From positions 137,721-179,813 of the forward strand of contig JAQTMH010000001.1 in NCBI GenBank assembly GCA_028714495.1: a stretch of 42,093 nt of DNA. The letters are read 5' to 3'. Shown here piece after piece: positions 17,437-27,471 of the stretch (positions are counted from its first letter, which is position 1; each line of letters opens with the position of its first letter). This DNA is from Patescibacteria group bacterium. Lineage in GTDB: Bacteria > Patescibacteriota > Patescibacteriia > JAHIZJ01. The translations under genes and the position numbers were made by a program. The notes beneath the pieces were generated by a model, which saw only the letters and a list, made by a program, of their open reading frames with translations, had not been told where the DNA came from and made no database searches.

Positions 17437-18657
17437 ATGAAATCAAAAAAAATAGTTTTTGTATTCGGCCTTATTTTTGCCTGGCTGATCCTAGCGAATG
17501 GCGTTGTCGCCGATACTATCACCGACGATCCGGAAAAGGATTTGGCCCTCAATAAAGACCTGAAAGCGGCCAAAACTGAATTACAAAGCGGTAAACAGTT
17601 TTTGAGAGACTCTCGGATAAACTGGGAAAAAAATCGCGACGCCTATTTTCAAGATGGCTCGGAAGCAAATTTGGCCAACGCCAAAAAATACGCCAAGCAG
17701 TTGATAAATCAATCAATCGACCTGCTCGATCAGTATTATGATCTCTTGACCGTCGAGATAAATAATTTGACTGGGATTGAAGTCAGCGATAAAAATTCCA
17801 TGATCAGCGATTTAAAAAATGAAAAAGCCTGGCTTCAAACTCAGCGCGTGGCCATTACCGAATCTAATGACGCGTTAAAAATTACCGGAGTGGCCGATAC
17901 CCTTGACGCCTACCGGCAGAACAAACAGCCTTTATTCTACCGGATCATCGGCATTATCGCGGCTTCTCGCGTGAATAAAACGATAACGATTAACACTGAC
18001 GCGCTAGACCGTTTTGAGGCTGGTCTGGGTATCCTGACCGATCTAAACAGAACAGTCGGCACGCCCCAAAATCTGTTCAATCAATTAAGCGACCAGGTAG
18101 CTCAAGCTAAGGAAAAATACACCGCGGCGCTTAACGGTTTCCGATCGCTAAACTCAGTCACCACCGCCCAGACAGATTTTGAATCCGAGCGCTCAAGCCT
18201 CAACCAATCCCGCGATCTTCTGACTGAAGCTCAAACCTCCCGGCAAAACCTGATAACTGAACTAAAAAAGATAAAAGGCTCAAAAATCGGCGGGAGCGGT
18301 GAACTGGCGGCTCAAGGAAACGGTTCGTTTGTGATTTCGAATAACGGATCGGTTTCTCTTAAAGCCGACGGCGAGGTTACACTCCAGCTCTACGACTGGG
18401 CTGGCGACGCAGAAGTGACGACAACCGGCAATGCTTCAATTGAATCAGCCGATAAAAAAACAACCTACCGGGGTTTTACCGAGGCCACGATTACCGGTAA
18501 AGAATACCTCATCCTAGTAAAAGGCTCGGTCACGGAATTGTCTGCCGAAGGTGGCGGTCGAGCTTTCTTGTCCGGTACCGGCACCTATCAAATCGAGGGC
18601 GGCACCGCTCAAAGTTTTGAGGGGGCTAACGGGGTTATCTTCACTATCTCATCTTAG
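17437..18657 (+). CDS. Secreted protein, coiled-coil region plus C-terminal beta-rich domain
   Basis: Signal peptide; Gly/Thr-rich C-terminus. Confidence 0.65.
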   Translation: MKSKKIVFVFGLIFAWLILANGVVADTITDDPEKDLALNKDLKAAKTELQSGKQFLRDSRINWEKNRDAYFQDGSEANLANAKKYAKQLINQSIDLLDQYYDLLTVEINNLTGIEVSDKNSMISDLKNEKAWLQTQRVAITESNDALKITGVADTLDAYRQNKQPLFYRIIGIIAASRVNKTITINTDALDRFEAGLGILTDLNRTVGTPQNLFNQLSDQVAQAKEKYTAALNGFRSLNSVTTAQTDFESERSSLNQSRDLLTEAQTSRQNLITELKKIKGSKIGGSGELAAQGNGSFVISNNGSVSLKADGEVTLQLYDWAGDAEVTTTGNASIESADKKTTYRGFTEATITGKEYLILVKGSVTELSAEGGGRAFLSGTGTYQIEGGTAQSFEGANGVIFTISS

Positions 18658-18680
18658 ACTAACGGCTAATCAATATATTT

Positions 18681-18950
18681 ATGAAAAAAGGGGCTAGCGC
18701 AACTCTGATAATCATCATAATTCTAATCGTGGCTGCGGTTGGCTGGTATTTTTTCTTCCGAGGCGACAAAACTAAGGGTAAAGCCGACACCAACCAAACT
18801 AACCAAACCGAGGACCTGGGTTTAGATAGCGTCATTGATACTACGACCCTAGGCGAGATTGACACTGAATCAGATCTCGAAGATGTTGACAACTATATTG
18901 AAGACTTGACTCCGCCCGACACTAATCTCGACATAAAATTTACTCAATGA
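18681..18950 (+). CDS. Small single-TM hypothetical protein
   Basis: N-terminal TM ATLIIIIILIVAAVGWYFFF; stop overlaps next start. Confidence 0.6.
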   Translation: MKKGASATLIIIIILIVAAVGWYFFFRGDKTKGKADTNQTNQTEDLGLDSVIDTTTLGEIDTESDLEDVDNYIEDLTPPDTNLDIKFTQ

Positions 18951-19171
18951 ACCAACAACCCTTGATCGAAGCAGTAGTCGAGAGCTTGGATAAATCTTCC
19001 GCGACTCTCCAGATTTTTGATCAAAAAATAAATTGGCCGATCGATAAGCTTCCAGCCGGGGTAAAGGCGGGCGATCGAATCTGTTTTTACCTAAGTAAGA
19101 CTGGGCCGATCGAACAAGAAAAGCTAGCCAAATCAATCCTGAATGAAATTCTCAAAGACGAGGAGGCTTAA
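18947..19171 (+). CDS. DUF3006-like small protein
   Basis: IEAVVESLDKSSATLQIFDQKINWPIDKLPAGVKAGDRICF; ATGA overlap. Confidence 0.55.
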   Translation: MNQQPLIEAVVESLDKSSATLQIFDQKINWPIDKLPAGVKAGDRICFYLSKTGPIEQEKLAKSILNEILKDEEA

Positions 19172-19192
19172 ATAAAGACCCAAAAAAAAGTT

Positions 19193-21049
19193 ATGGCCAA
19201 AAAAAAGCCACAATCCAAAGCAAGTGGACATTGGCTTGCTCCAGTTTTGACCATTTTTTTTATAATAATACTAGTTCTGGGAGCCGGCGCTGGCTATTTA
19301 TTGTACCGCTATCGCGCCCGGGTAATTCCAAATGTCGAATTGGCTGGCCGAACCGTCGAGAGGCTGTCCCGAGAAGAAATTTCCGACTTAGTTGAAACCT
19401 ACGCGCAACAGATTGAAACAGATGGCCTGATATTCGCTTATCAGGATAAAACTGTCTCAATCAATCCAACCATCCTTTCGGCAACTGACCCGGATTTAAC
19501 TTATAAAATTCTCTCTTTTGAGCCGGCCAAAACGGCTGAGGCGGTATTTCAGTATGGCCACCGGAAAAACTATTTCCGGAGCCTGGCTGATTTTATCCTA
19601 GCCTTTGTTCGGGGAATTAAGGTTGCCCCAAGTTACAGCCTTGACCGTGTCGAGCTGAATAAAATTCTTCGCGATAATTTTTCCGAATTGGAATCCCCGG
19701 CCAAAAACCCAAAAATTGTTTTGTCTGAAAATGGAAATATTACCGTATCGCCAGAACGCGACGGCGAGATCTTAGATTACGCCTCGGGAATCGAAGAGCT
19801 GACAAATTTGATTAGCACTCTTGAAGCGAAAGTCATCGAATTGAATAAAATTCCTGATTTGCCCTCAGTCACCGTCGGAGAAACCAACACTGCCCAAACA
19901 CAGCTCAAACAAATATTAACAAATCGCCTACCCTGGATTCTCGTCTCGGGGGAAAGCCGCTGGGCCGTGGGACAAGCTGAAATTACCAACTGGTTTACTT
20001 TTTCAAGAAATAGCGACGATCAGGTCAAACTCGATTTCGACGAACCCGAAATTATCAAATACCTCCAGGCTACGCCCGGCCAAACACTGAATCTCGAACC
20101 AAAAGAAGGTAAATTTAAAATGGAAAACAATCGGGTGACTGAATTTCAAATGAGCCAAAAAGGGGCAAAGATCAACTACGCCCGGACGCTGGAACAAATG
20201 CGCCTTGATCTATTAGACGCCACCGGCTCTGAAACACGAATTATTGTCGATCCGCTTGAACCAACTAGCTTCACCCGCGACGTCAACGAACTGGGAATTA
20301 TTGAGCTGGTGGCTGTCGGAAAAACCAATTTTAAAGGCAGCCCAAAAAACCGCGTCTACAATATTACCGTAGGCGCTAATAAGCTGAATGGCCTTTTAAT
20401 CAAGCCGGGCGAAGAATTCTCATTGGTTAAGGCGATCGGCGAGGTTGACGCCTCGACCGGCTTCTTGCCTGAGCTGGTTATTAAGGGCAACCGAACTATC
20501 CCCGAATACGGCGGGGGTTTGTGCCAGATCGGAACAACTGCCTTTCGGGTGGTTCTCAATGCTGGCTTGCCAATTCTCGAGCGGCAAAACCATTCATACC
20601 GGGTTTCGTATTACGAGCCGCCGGTTGGCATGGACGCCACTATCTACAGCCCAAAGCCTGACTTCCGGTTTGTCAATGATTTTAATAAAACCTTGCTCCT
20701 GCAAACCCGGATTGAAAAAACTGAACTAATTTTCGAATTCTACGGCACCAAGGATGGCCGCGAAATAACCTTGAGCGACCCAAAAGTCACAAACTACGTG
20801 AAGCCTGGACCAACCAAGTATGTGGAAACTGAAGATTTGGCCCCTGGTCAGACCAAATGCACCGAAAAGGCGCACACCGGCGCTGACGCTGAATTTACCT
20901 ACACCGTCAAATATCCAGATGACCAAACTAAAAGCGTGGTATTCGAGTCCCACTACAAAGCCTGGCCTGAAGTTTGTCTGGTGGGCAAACAACCTGTGGT
21001 TGAAGCACCGGCTGAAACTCCGCCCGTCGAAGAAAATACTACACCCTAA
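19193..21049 (+). CDS. VanW family protein, membrane anchored
   Basis: FSLVKAIGEVDASTGFLPELVIKGNRTIPEYGGGLCQIGTTAFRVVLNAGLPILERQNHSYRVSYY. Confidence 0.9.
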   Translation: MAKKKPQSKASGHWLAPVLTIFFIIILVLGAGAGYLLYRYRARVIPNVELAGRTVERLSREEISDLVETYAQQIETDGLIFAYQDKTVSINPTILSATDPDLTYKILSFEPAKTAEAVFQYGHRKNYFRSLADFILAFVRGIKVAPSYSLDRVELNKILRDNFSELESPAKNPKIVLSENGNITVSPERDGEILDYASGIEELTNLISTLEAKVIELNKIPDLPSVTVGETNTAQTQLKQILTNRLPWILVSGESRWAVGQAEITNWFTFSRNSDDQVKLDFDEPEIIKYLQATPGQTLNLEPKEGKFKMENNRVTEFQMSQKGAKINYARTLEQMRLDLLDATGSETRIIVDPLEPTSFTRDVNELGIIELVAVGKTNFKGSPKNRVYNITVGANKLNGLLIKPGEEFSLVKAIGEVDASTGFLPELVIKGNRTIPEYGGGLCQIGTTAFRVVLNAGLPILERQNHSYRVSYYEPPVGMDATIYSPKPDFRFVNDFNKTLLLQTRIEKTELIFEFYGTKDGREITLSDPKVTNYVKPGPTKYVETEDLAPGQTKCTEKAHTGADAEFTYTVKYPDDQTKSVVFESHYKAWPEVCLVGKQPVVEAPAETPPVEENTTP

Positions 21050-21069
21050 GCCATGGGCTCCTAATGTTA

Positions 21070-21165
21070 TTTAACTTTACGTCCTCGCAAATTCAATTTG
21101 CGGAGACGTTTAGACAATCCCAGACGCCGAGCCCCGGGTCTCTGTGCCGGGGGAGGCGGGTAAAT
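21070..21165 (+). repeat. Interspersed repeat, partial copy 4
   Basis: AACTTTACGTCC-hairpin-GTTTAGA...GGCGGGTAAA block shared with 898-977. Confidence 0.55.
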
Positions 21166-21260
21166 AAGGACAAGGAATTCCCATCCAGGCTAAAGCCTTT
21201 TCAACCCGAACTTAAGTTCGGTCTTTAGAAGAAATCCAAAATTAACAATTTATAATGGAA

Positions 21261-21301
21261 CCGGCTCTGCCGGGCCGAAAGCAGCAAGCGCGTAAGTCCT
21301 A
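21261..21301. mobile_element. Truncated right end of the MITE at 3708-3871
   Basis: GCCGGGCCGAAAGCAGCAAGCGCGTAAGTCCTA vs GCCGGGCCGAAAGCGGCAAGCGCGTAAGTCCTA. Confidence 0.75.
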
Positions 21302-21303
21302 AT

Positions 21304-21482
21304 AAAAACAGCCGGTCGGGTATCTGCAGTCAAGAAGGTCTTACTAAGGAGAAAGAAAAGGGCTATTGCCCTGTTCGATCCTCGGAAAAACCCCCATGCT
21401 TTTCGTGACTGCAGATACCTAGCCAGCTGTAACAGATTAAACAATTCCACCCAGTCAAATGATTGCTCGGATTCTTCAATAA
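21304..21482 (-). ncRNA. Candidate structured RNA (~180 nt) of unknown family
   Basis: Minus-strand TTGACA-17-TAAGAT promoter; 14-bp perfect inverted repeat 21319-21332/21406-21419 extended by an imperfect outer helix and followed by TTTTTATT. Confidence 0.55.
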
Positions 21483-21488
21483 CTGGCC

Positions 21489-21517
21489 ATCTTAGCATAC
21501 CCAGTAAACCTTGTCAA
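21489..21517 (-). promoter_or_regulatory. sigma70-like promoter
   Basis: TTGACA (21517-21512), 17-bp spacer, TAAGAT (21494-21489). Confidence 0.65.
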
Positions 21518-21570
21518 GACCCGCGAAAATGTGCTAGACTAAGGTGACAAAATTAATTCCGACAAACAAT

Positions 21571-22551
21571 ATGACTATCGGACAAATCTACAATCTGGCG
21601 ATTAAAATGGGCATTGCCAGCGACCTGCGCGGGCGACCAGCCGTGATAAAAAAATTACGAAAAGAGAAGGCGAAATACGAATCACTTCGGGGAGAAGAAC
21701 GCGCAGAATTCGATACCGAGAGATTGATCAATCCCTATTCTGACACCCGCATCTATTACGGCAATCCCGATCAGCCGGTGAAGCGCGTTCTGGCCGGGAT
21801 TGACATCGAGTCTGCGGAAATTCTCATGGCTAAAGAGCTCGGCCAGAAAAAGCCGATCGATCTTATTATTTCTCATCATCCGATCGGCGTCGGCCTGGCT
21901 GGCCTGGACGAGGTGATGCAAATGCAGGCCGAGATCTACGCGCTCTATGGCGTGCCGATCAATATTGGCGAATCGCTGCAGCTCAAGCGGATAAGTGAAG
22001 TCGCCCGGTCCCTCTCCGCGGAAAATCACAACAAAACTGTTGATACGGCCCGCTTGATGGATATGCCGCTCATGTCCATGCACACGGCCACCGACAATCT
22101 CGTGGCCAAATATCTTGACAACCTCTTCAAACGCCAGCGCGCCTCCCTCGATACCGTTGAAGATCTGATGAAGCTTTTAAAAACTATTCCGGAATATCGC
22201 ATCGCCACGCAGCTCAAAGCCGGACCGAAGCTTTTTGCCGGACATCTGGATCATTCACTGGGTAAAATCGCCCTGTCAGAAGTTACCGGTGGCACGTCCG
22301 GAGCCAAGGAAATTTTCGCCGAGCTGTCCCGGGCCGGCATCGGCACGATTGTCGGCATGCACATGTCCGAAAAACACAAAGAGGAGGCGGAAAAAAATCA
22401 TATCAACGCGGTTATCGCCGGTCACATTTCTTCAGACTCGATTGGGATGAATATATTCCTGGATGAGCTTGAAAAAAGAGGTATCGAAATTATCCCCTGC
22501 TCGGGTCTGATCCGTTATAAACGATATAAAAAGCCAGCCAAACGAAAATAG
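21571..22551 (+). CDS. NIF3-like dinuclear metal protein
   Basis: DLIISHHPIG, NIGESLQLKR, AGHISSDSIGMN; ATG 21571 preferred over track start. Confidence 0.8.
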   Translation: MTIGQIYNLAIKMGIASDLRGRPAVIKKLRKEKAKYESLRGEERAEFDTERLINPYSDTRIYYGNPDQPVKRVLAGIDIESAEILMAKELGQKKPIDLIISHHPIGVGLAGLDEVMQMQAEIYALYGVPINIGESLQLKRISEVARSLSAENHNKTVDTARLMDMPLMSMHTATDNLVAKYLDNLFKRQRASLDTVEDLMKLLKTIPEYRIATQLKAGPKLFAGHLDHSLGKIALSEVTGGTSGAKEIFAELSRAGIGTIVGMHMSEKHKEEAEKNHINAVIAGHISSDSIGMNIFLDELEKRGIEIIPCSGLIRYKRYKKPAKRK

Positions 22552-22554
22552 CCT

Positions 22555-23577
22555 ATGCCACCAGAGCGCGTTGTCTCGGCCAAGGAAAAACAGGAAGACG
22601 CCAAACTCGATCAAACTCTGAGACCCCGGAATTTGAAGGATTATGTTGGCCAAAATAAAATCAAAGAAAATCTTCATATCTTCATGTCCGCGGCTAAGCA
22701 GCGCCGCGAGCCGATTGAGCATGTCTTGCTTCACGGCTCACCCGGCTTGGGCAAAACCACCCTGGCCCATATTATCGCCCGCGAAATGGGCGTCAACATC
22801 CGGGTTACCTCCGGGCCGGCCATCGAACGGGCTGGCGATCTGGGCTCGATCTTGACCAATCTCGAAGACCACGACATTATCTTTATCGATGAAATCCATC
22901 GTTTGAACCGGACAGTCGAAGAAACTCTCTACCCAGCCATGGAAGAATACGTAATCGATGTGATTCTGGGGAAGGGCCTGGGCGCTCGGACTATGCGACT
23001 TGATTTGCCGAAATTCACCCTCATCGGCGCGACCACCCAAATCAGTAAACTTTCTTCGCCCTTGCGCGACCGCTTCGGCAATACTTTCAGGCTGGAATAT
23101 TACCTGGATGAAGACATCGAGAAAATTATCAACCGTTCAGCCAAAATTCTCAAAATACCAATTGAAGGCGACGCCACCAAGGCCATTGCCAAACGCAGCC
23201 GGAAAACCCCCCGGATCGCCAATCGTCTGCTCAAGCGGGTTCGCGACTATGCCCAGATGAAAAATCACGGCCGGATCACAGTTGAATCAGCCGAAAAAGC
23301 GCTCGACCTGCTGGGAATAGATCACTATGGCCTGGACAATACTGACCGTCTGATTTTAGAAACAATCATCGATAAATTCAGCGGCGGACCGGTTGGCTTG
23401 AATACCGTCGCCGCCTCAACTTCCGAAGAAATGGATACGATTGTCGAAGTCTATGAGCCTTTCTTGCTCCAGATCGGCTTCCTCGCCCGCACGCCTCGCG
23501 GCCGCGTGGTCACCAAACACGCCTATGACCACTTGGGACGCAAAGCACCAAAAAATCTTCAGGATAAGCTGATTTAA
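22555..23577 (+). CDS. ruvB: Holliday junction branch migration DNA helicase RuvB
   Basis: [65 protein letters not shown]. Confidence 0.96.
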   Translation: MPPERVVSAKEKQEDAKLDQTLRPRNLKDYVGQNKIKENLHIFMSAAKQRREPIEHVLLHGSPGLGKTTLAHIIAREMGVNIRVTSGPAIERAGDLGSILTNLEDHDIIFIDEIHRLNRTVEETLYPAMEEYVIDVILGKGLGARTMRLDLPKFTLIGATTQISKLSSPLRDRFGNTFRLEYYLDEDIEKIINRSAKILKIPIEGDATKAIAKRSRKTPRIANRLLKRVRDYAQMKNHGRITVESAEKALDLLGIDHYGLDNTDRLILETIIDKFSGGPVGLNTVAASTSEEMDTIVEVYEPFLLQIGFLARTPRGRVVTKHAYDHLGRKAPKNLQDKLI

Positions 23578-23766
23578 ATAACTTGACGTCAAACCGATGA
23601 CGTGGTAAGAAACAAGCGTCCATTTGGACGCCTTCTTTCATAACCGCTGATGTCGGATGATCCTGGAAAATCTTCAGGATGAACCGCGCCAGCATCGATG
23701 CTTGTCAGTCAGTGCATTGTCGGGAAACCGCGATTGCCAGTACTGCGAGCATAGGAGGATGGTTGT

Positions 23767-24699
23767 ATGTCGGTGAAAAGAGGGGGCACAGAGCAAAGTG
23801 AGCCCACTTTCTGCCAAAAGCTCAGCCAGAAAAGAGCAGGGCGCTGGGCGGAAACTGCGGAATGGCTGGGAGCGATCGTGGCGTTGCTTGGTGGCCTATT
23901 ACTCATCTTTACCGCGTCCAGCTGGCAGGTTGGCGTCATTGTGATCGCTGCAACCTTGGTCTTTACGATGATTAGGCGTCGGACATTCTACTGGAATGCC
24001 CCATACGTCACTAAGTGGCGTAATCTGGAGACCGGTAACACAACAGTCCACATCCACGAGGAGAATCCTCGTTGGGGTGATCCGCAATGCCCCTGGTATC
24101 CATATCATCCCCCGGATCGAGAAGAGTGCCTTCTGCAACTTGGCATGGAGAGAACGGTTGTCATCGAGGGTCCCATTCTCAGGGCATATCTGAATGGCAT
24201 CTTCTGCCCCCGGAGAACGGTCCTCATGCCGCCGCCCGGTGATTGGTCGCAACGCTGTGGACGCATTCGTCGTGACGGCAAGATCGTGCTACACGACAAT
24301 CTTGGTGGTTTGACTGAGCCGCTTACACTGGAAGAAGCGTTCGAAGTCCTTAAATTAACCTGGGACGTCAGGCATCGCACAATGGCTCTGCAGGCTGCAC
24401 TAGACGACTTCCCGGGTATACGCGTGTGGGTGCTGGCGGTCAAGTGGTTTCTTGGCGATATGGCCAGTCAGCACAACTCACGCATCGCCTTTCGCGCTGC
24501 CGACATGCTCCATCATATCCTTCATGTGGAGGACAAACTCGGGAGCGCCATCGGTTACAATGTGACCGCCGATGAATTGCGTGCCAAGCGTGCCGACATC
24601 GAACGCCAGTGCCCTATCGCTCCCGCCATCGGCCGATGGATTAAAGGAGACGAATCAGAAGGGTTGGCGCAGGATACCGCTCCAACGCCCACATCCTGA
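23767..24699 (+). CDS. Hypothetical protein with N-terminal TM segments
   Basis: 310-aa ORF with AGGAGG upstream; terminator downstream. Confidence 0.65.
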   Translation: MSVKRGGTEQSEPTFCQKLSQKRAGRWAETAEWLGAIVALLGGLLLIFTASSWQVGVIVIAATLVFTMIRRRTFYWNAPYVTKWRNLETGNTTVHIHEENPRWGDPQCPWYPYHPPDREECLLQLGMERTVVIEGPILRAYLNGIFCPRRTVLMPPPGDWSQRCGRIRRDGKIVLHDNLGGLTEPLTLEEAFEVLKLTWDVRHRTMALQAALDDFPGIRVWVLAVKWFLGDMASQHNSRIAFRAADMLHHILHVEDKLGSAIGYNVTADELRAKRADIERQCPIAPAIGRWIKGDESEGLAQDTAPTPTS

Positions 24700-24715
24700 T
24701 TGAAGAGATCAGACG

Positions 24716-24753
24716 TGAGCGCGTGAATGGTTTAGCCATTTGCGCGCTTTTTT
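24716..24753 (+). terminator. Rho-independent terminator
   Basis: GAGCGCGTGAATGGTTTAGCCATTTGCGCGC then TTTTTT. Confidence 0.7.
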
Positions 24754-24853
24754 ACGCTCTATTGACTTTTTCTCCCAGTCCTGTAAAAAGACCCTGTAGG
24801 AGGGGTCGGAGATGCCGATCCTTGACAATAGAATCAACGACGGAGGTCGAAAG

Positions 24854-25300
24854 ATGACCAGGGGAACTCGACCGAGCGGGAGTGTAAACACCCCACGTGT
24901 ATCGAGAACAAAGGGAAAGCGTCCATCCGGCAAAGAGGCGCTGCTGGATTCGAAGGCGCTGGGTCTTCTGGTTTTGCTCGATGCCCGCCTCACCGAACTT
25001 AGCGGCAAGGGCATTGTCGAAGCATTCCAAGAAGAAGGGGTCTTCCATGATCTCACCATGATCATGACAAAGGCGAAAGAGGCGCCACCGCCTGGGAGAT
25101 TGACGTTTAAAGAGAGACGCATCCTGGCATTTGTGGCACTCATACGGGCGCACTTCAATGCCACATGGGTACCCAAAATCGACGAGGCGATGAGAGCTGC
25201 CGAAAAGGAAGCGTCTGAAGGCCTCGACGAGATCATCGAAGAGGTGAGAAGAACGCATCCGAGGGGAGAGCGGCCTAGACGAAAAGCTCAAGAACTCTAA
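24854..25300 (+). CDS. Hypothetical protein
   Basis: SD GGAGGT favours ATG 24854 over track start 24812. Confidence 0.6.
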   Translation: MTRGTRPSGSVNTPRVSRTKGKRPSGKEALLDSKALGLLVLLDARLTELSGKGIVEAFQEEGVFHDLTMIMTKAKEAPPPGRLTFKERRILAFVALIRAHFNATWVPKIDEAMRAAEKEASEGLDEIIEEVRRTHPRGERPRRKAQEL

Positions 25301-25329
25301 CCGGGTCAATAAGTGAGGAGGGATGGACA

Positions 25330-25884
25330 ATGCGAAGTTTCGCTGTGGCTCTCGTCTGGATACTTGGTTTGGCCAGTTCGGTTTCCGCAGACCAGCGGAT
25401 TTTCTTCAAAGATGGCGTGGATACTGATCTGTATTCCGCCACTAACTGTGTTTACATCCACCTCGGATTTGGACCTCTGGCTCTGACCCAATACGACTCA
25501 AGCTATGTGCTCAACGAACACTGTGTCGCGGTGTCGGTCCGTATCGATGATTCGAACTGCGCCTGGGAGATCATCCACACAATCAACGCGAAGACGGACG
25601 ATGATGATCAGCCCTACTCCTCGTTCTTTGTCCGGTTCATCAGTGGGACTGAGCCGGTCTGCCGGAGCGTGACCCGCGCCTTGGTGGATTGGTGGCTGCC
25701 AGACACTTCGGATAGTCTGTTCGAATCCCGCCTGACGCTGGCCGGGGTGACCGAGTATTTTGCCGACATCGGCCCAATCTACGATGCGGATTTCACTGAC
25801 GTGGAGCGGGCGATCCATGAGTTCTATCGACCGTCATACAGCGTCAAGGGAGTCAATGTCACCCTGCAGGACTGGACACCTTGA
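25330..25884 (+). CDS. Secreted hypothetical protein
   Basis: Signal peptide MRSFAVALVWILGLASSVSA; GAGGAGGG SD. Confidence 0.65.
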   Translation: MRSFAVALVWILGLASSVSADQRIFFKDGVDTDLYSATNCVYIHLGFGPLALTQYDSSYVLNEHCVAVSVRIDDSNCAWEIIHTINAKTDDDDQPYSSFFVRFISGTEPVCRSVTRALVDWWLPDTSDSLFESRLTLAGVTEYFADIGPIYDADFTDVERAIHEFYRPSYSVKGVNVTLQDWTP

Positions 25885-25918
25885 AACGATCAGAAACGCC
25901 GATTGTTCTTGCCAAGGC

Positions 25919-25960
25919 ATCCCCTAAGCTTATCCTTTGAAAGCTGGGGGATTTTTTTAT
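25919..25960 (+). terminator. Rho-independent terminator
   Basis: CCCCTAAGCTT...AAAGCTGGGGG then TTTTTTT. Confidence 0.7.
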
Positions 25961-26045
25961 TTAAATAATTCACCTTTTAGTTAAAAGGTGTTTTTGGAAA
26001 AAATACATTCTTGCTTAGTTAAAATAAATTACCTATAATTCTTCT

Positions 26046-26639
26046 ATGACCAAGCCAAGGCTTTTCCTTCACGCCTGCTGCGCGCCCTGCGCCTGCTACC
26101 CAGTTGAATTGCTTAGAGGTGAATACGACATCACCCTGTTTTTTTATAATCCTAACATTTATCCTGAAGAGGAATTCAATAAACGCTTAGAGGAAATCAA
26201 GCTTTTCTGCAGGCGAACTTGGCCAAGTTCGCCTACGAATCATTTGATTGTCGGTGAATACGACAGCCGACACTGGTTTGAGCTTGTAAAAGGACTCGAA
26301 AATGAACCCGAGCGCGGCCGGCGGTGTGACATCTGCTATGAAATGCGCCTGCGGAAAACCGCCCAGCAGGCTAAAGCCGAAAGTTATGATTATTTTGGAA
26401 CTGATCTAAGCATCAGCCCGCACAAAAAAGCTGATAAAATCAATGAGCTTGGCCGACAGCTTGAAAAAGAGTTTAGTATCAAATACTTCGAAGCTGATTT
26501 TAAAAAGAAAGACGGATTCAAAAAGAGTCTGGAAATCAGCCACCAACATAATTTCTACCGTCAGAATTACTGCGGCTGCGTGTTCTCGAGAGCGGGGCGG
26601 GAGGTAAAGAAGTGTCAGCACACCACGACTATTTCTTGA
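26046..26639 (+). CDS. queH: Epoxyqueuosine reductase QueH
   Basis: LHACCAPCACYPVELL, FYNPNIYPEEEF, ERGRRCDICYEMRL, SISPHKKA, YRQNYCGCVFS. Confidence 0.92.
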   Translation: MTKPRLFLHACCAPCACYPVELLRGEYDITLFFYNPNIYPEEEFNKRLEEIKLFCRRTWPSSPTNHLIVGEYDSRHWFELVKGLENEPERGRRCDICYEMRLRKTAQQAKAESYDYFGTDLSISPHKKADKINELGRQLEKEFSIKYFEADFKKKDGFKKSLEISHQHNFYRQNYCGCVFSRAGREVKKCQHTTTIS

Positions 26640-26739
26640 CAAAACTGGCCGCAATGCTAGTATTAGAATGTTCTTGAGAAGAACGAACGGGGGTCGAATG
26701 ACGCTCGTTTATTTGGTAACTCGAGCAGAGGAGGTCTGG

Positions 26740-27354
26740 ATGTCGAAACCATGGCCGATGCATATTTCGCTTGTCGGTGGAGAGTACCTTGAGGGCATGG
26801 AGGAGATCGTCAGCGGGATTATTACCGCCTGTGGCAGAAGAAACAACTCGGTCATCTTCCATTACTACTCCGGCAGAAACGAACGAAGACTAGGGGAAGC
26901 AGTAGAGCAGATTGATCCGCATGATCTAGAAAGGCTTCACCTCCTGGTTCGTGAGCAACTGCCGGAAGGCCTTCACCGTGGAGCTGGTCCGGAAGACTGG
27001 GGGAATCTATTCGGCCGGCTGGCATATACACACGGAATCATCATTTTAGCCGGAATGAGCTGTGAGTTACTGAGTCTTTTCTTCTTTGCGCTCTCGACGC
27101 ACGCGAACAATGACCTGCTTCCGGGAAACCGGCTGCCGCTCCGAATCGCCTATCTGGTTCCGGAAGGATGCGACCCGACGATCTTGTCGAGTTGGGATGG
27201 ATTCCTTCTGAAATTCCTGGCCATAGAAAACAAACCGTTCTGTTTCCGCCCTTTCCTCCTGAAGGTCACCAATGCCGAAGATGCTGTTAACTGGGCACTG
27301 GAAGGAAGACGCCCGGCTGTACCAACCAAGGAAGTATCAGCCGCCTGCCATTGA
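26740..27354 (+). CDS. Hypothetical protein
   Basis: SD GAGGAGG favours ATG 26740; TTGACA promoter inside the queH 3' end. Confidence 0.65.
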   Translation: MSKPWPMHISLVGGEYLEGMEEIVSGIITACGRRNNSVIFHYYSGRNERRLGEAVEQIDPHDLERLHLLVREQLPEGLHRGAGPEDWGNLFGRLAYTHGIIILAGMSCELLSLFFFALSTHANNDLLPGNRLPLRIAYLVPEGCDPTILSSWDGFLLKFLAIENKPFCFRPFLLKVTNAEDAVNWALEGRRPAVPTKEVSAACH

Positions 27355-27365
27355 ACCTCATCCTT

Positions 27366-27423
27366 GCTCCCGCGGACCATCATTACTCTGGTTATGGCGT
27401 CCTCGGGAGCATCTTTTTTTATA
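27366..27423 (+). terminator. Rho-independent terminator
   Basis: GCTCCCG ... CGGGAGC then TTTTTTT. Confidence 0.6.
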
Positions 27424-27471
27424 TTGACAACAACCAGAAAAACTTAAGTTAGTATATGGTACAATATAATT

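Noticed and set aside
21085-21120. Compensatory base changes between the hairpins of repeat copies 1 and 4
   Set aside because: The two changes are offset by one position (one U.G, one C.A), so they do not demonstrate covariation
21250-21498. 82-aa ORF on -
   Set aside because: Its start lies inside the promoter and its end inside the MITE remnant; the RNA hairpin explains the sequence better
23616-23640. Hairpin GCGTCC-ATTT-GGACGC as an attenuator in the 23767 leader
   Set aside because: The stem begins at or before the likely start site of the TTGACG-17-TAAGAA promoter; more likely a terminator for ruvB
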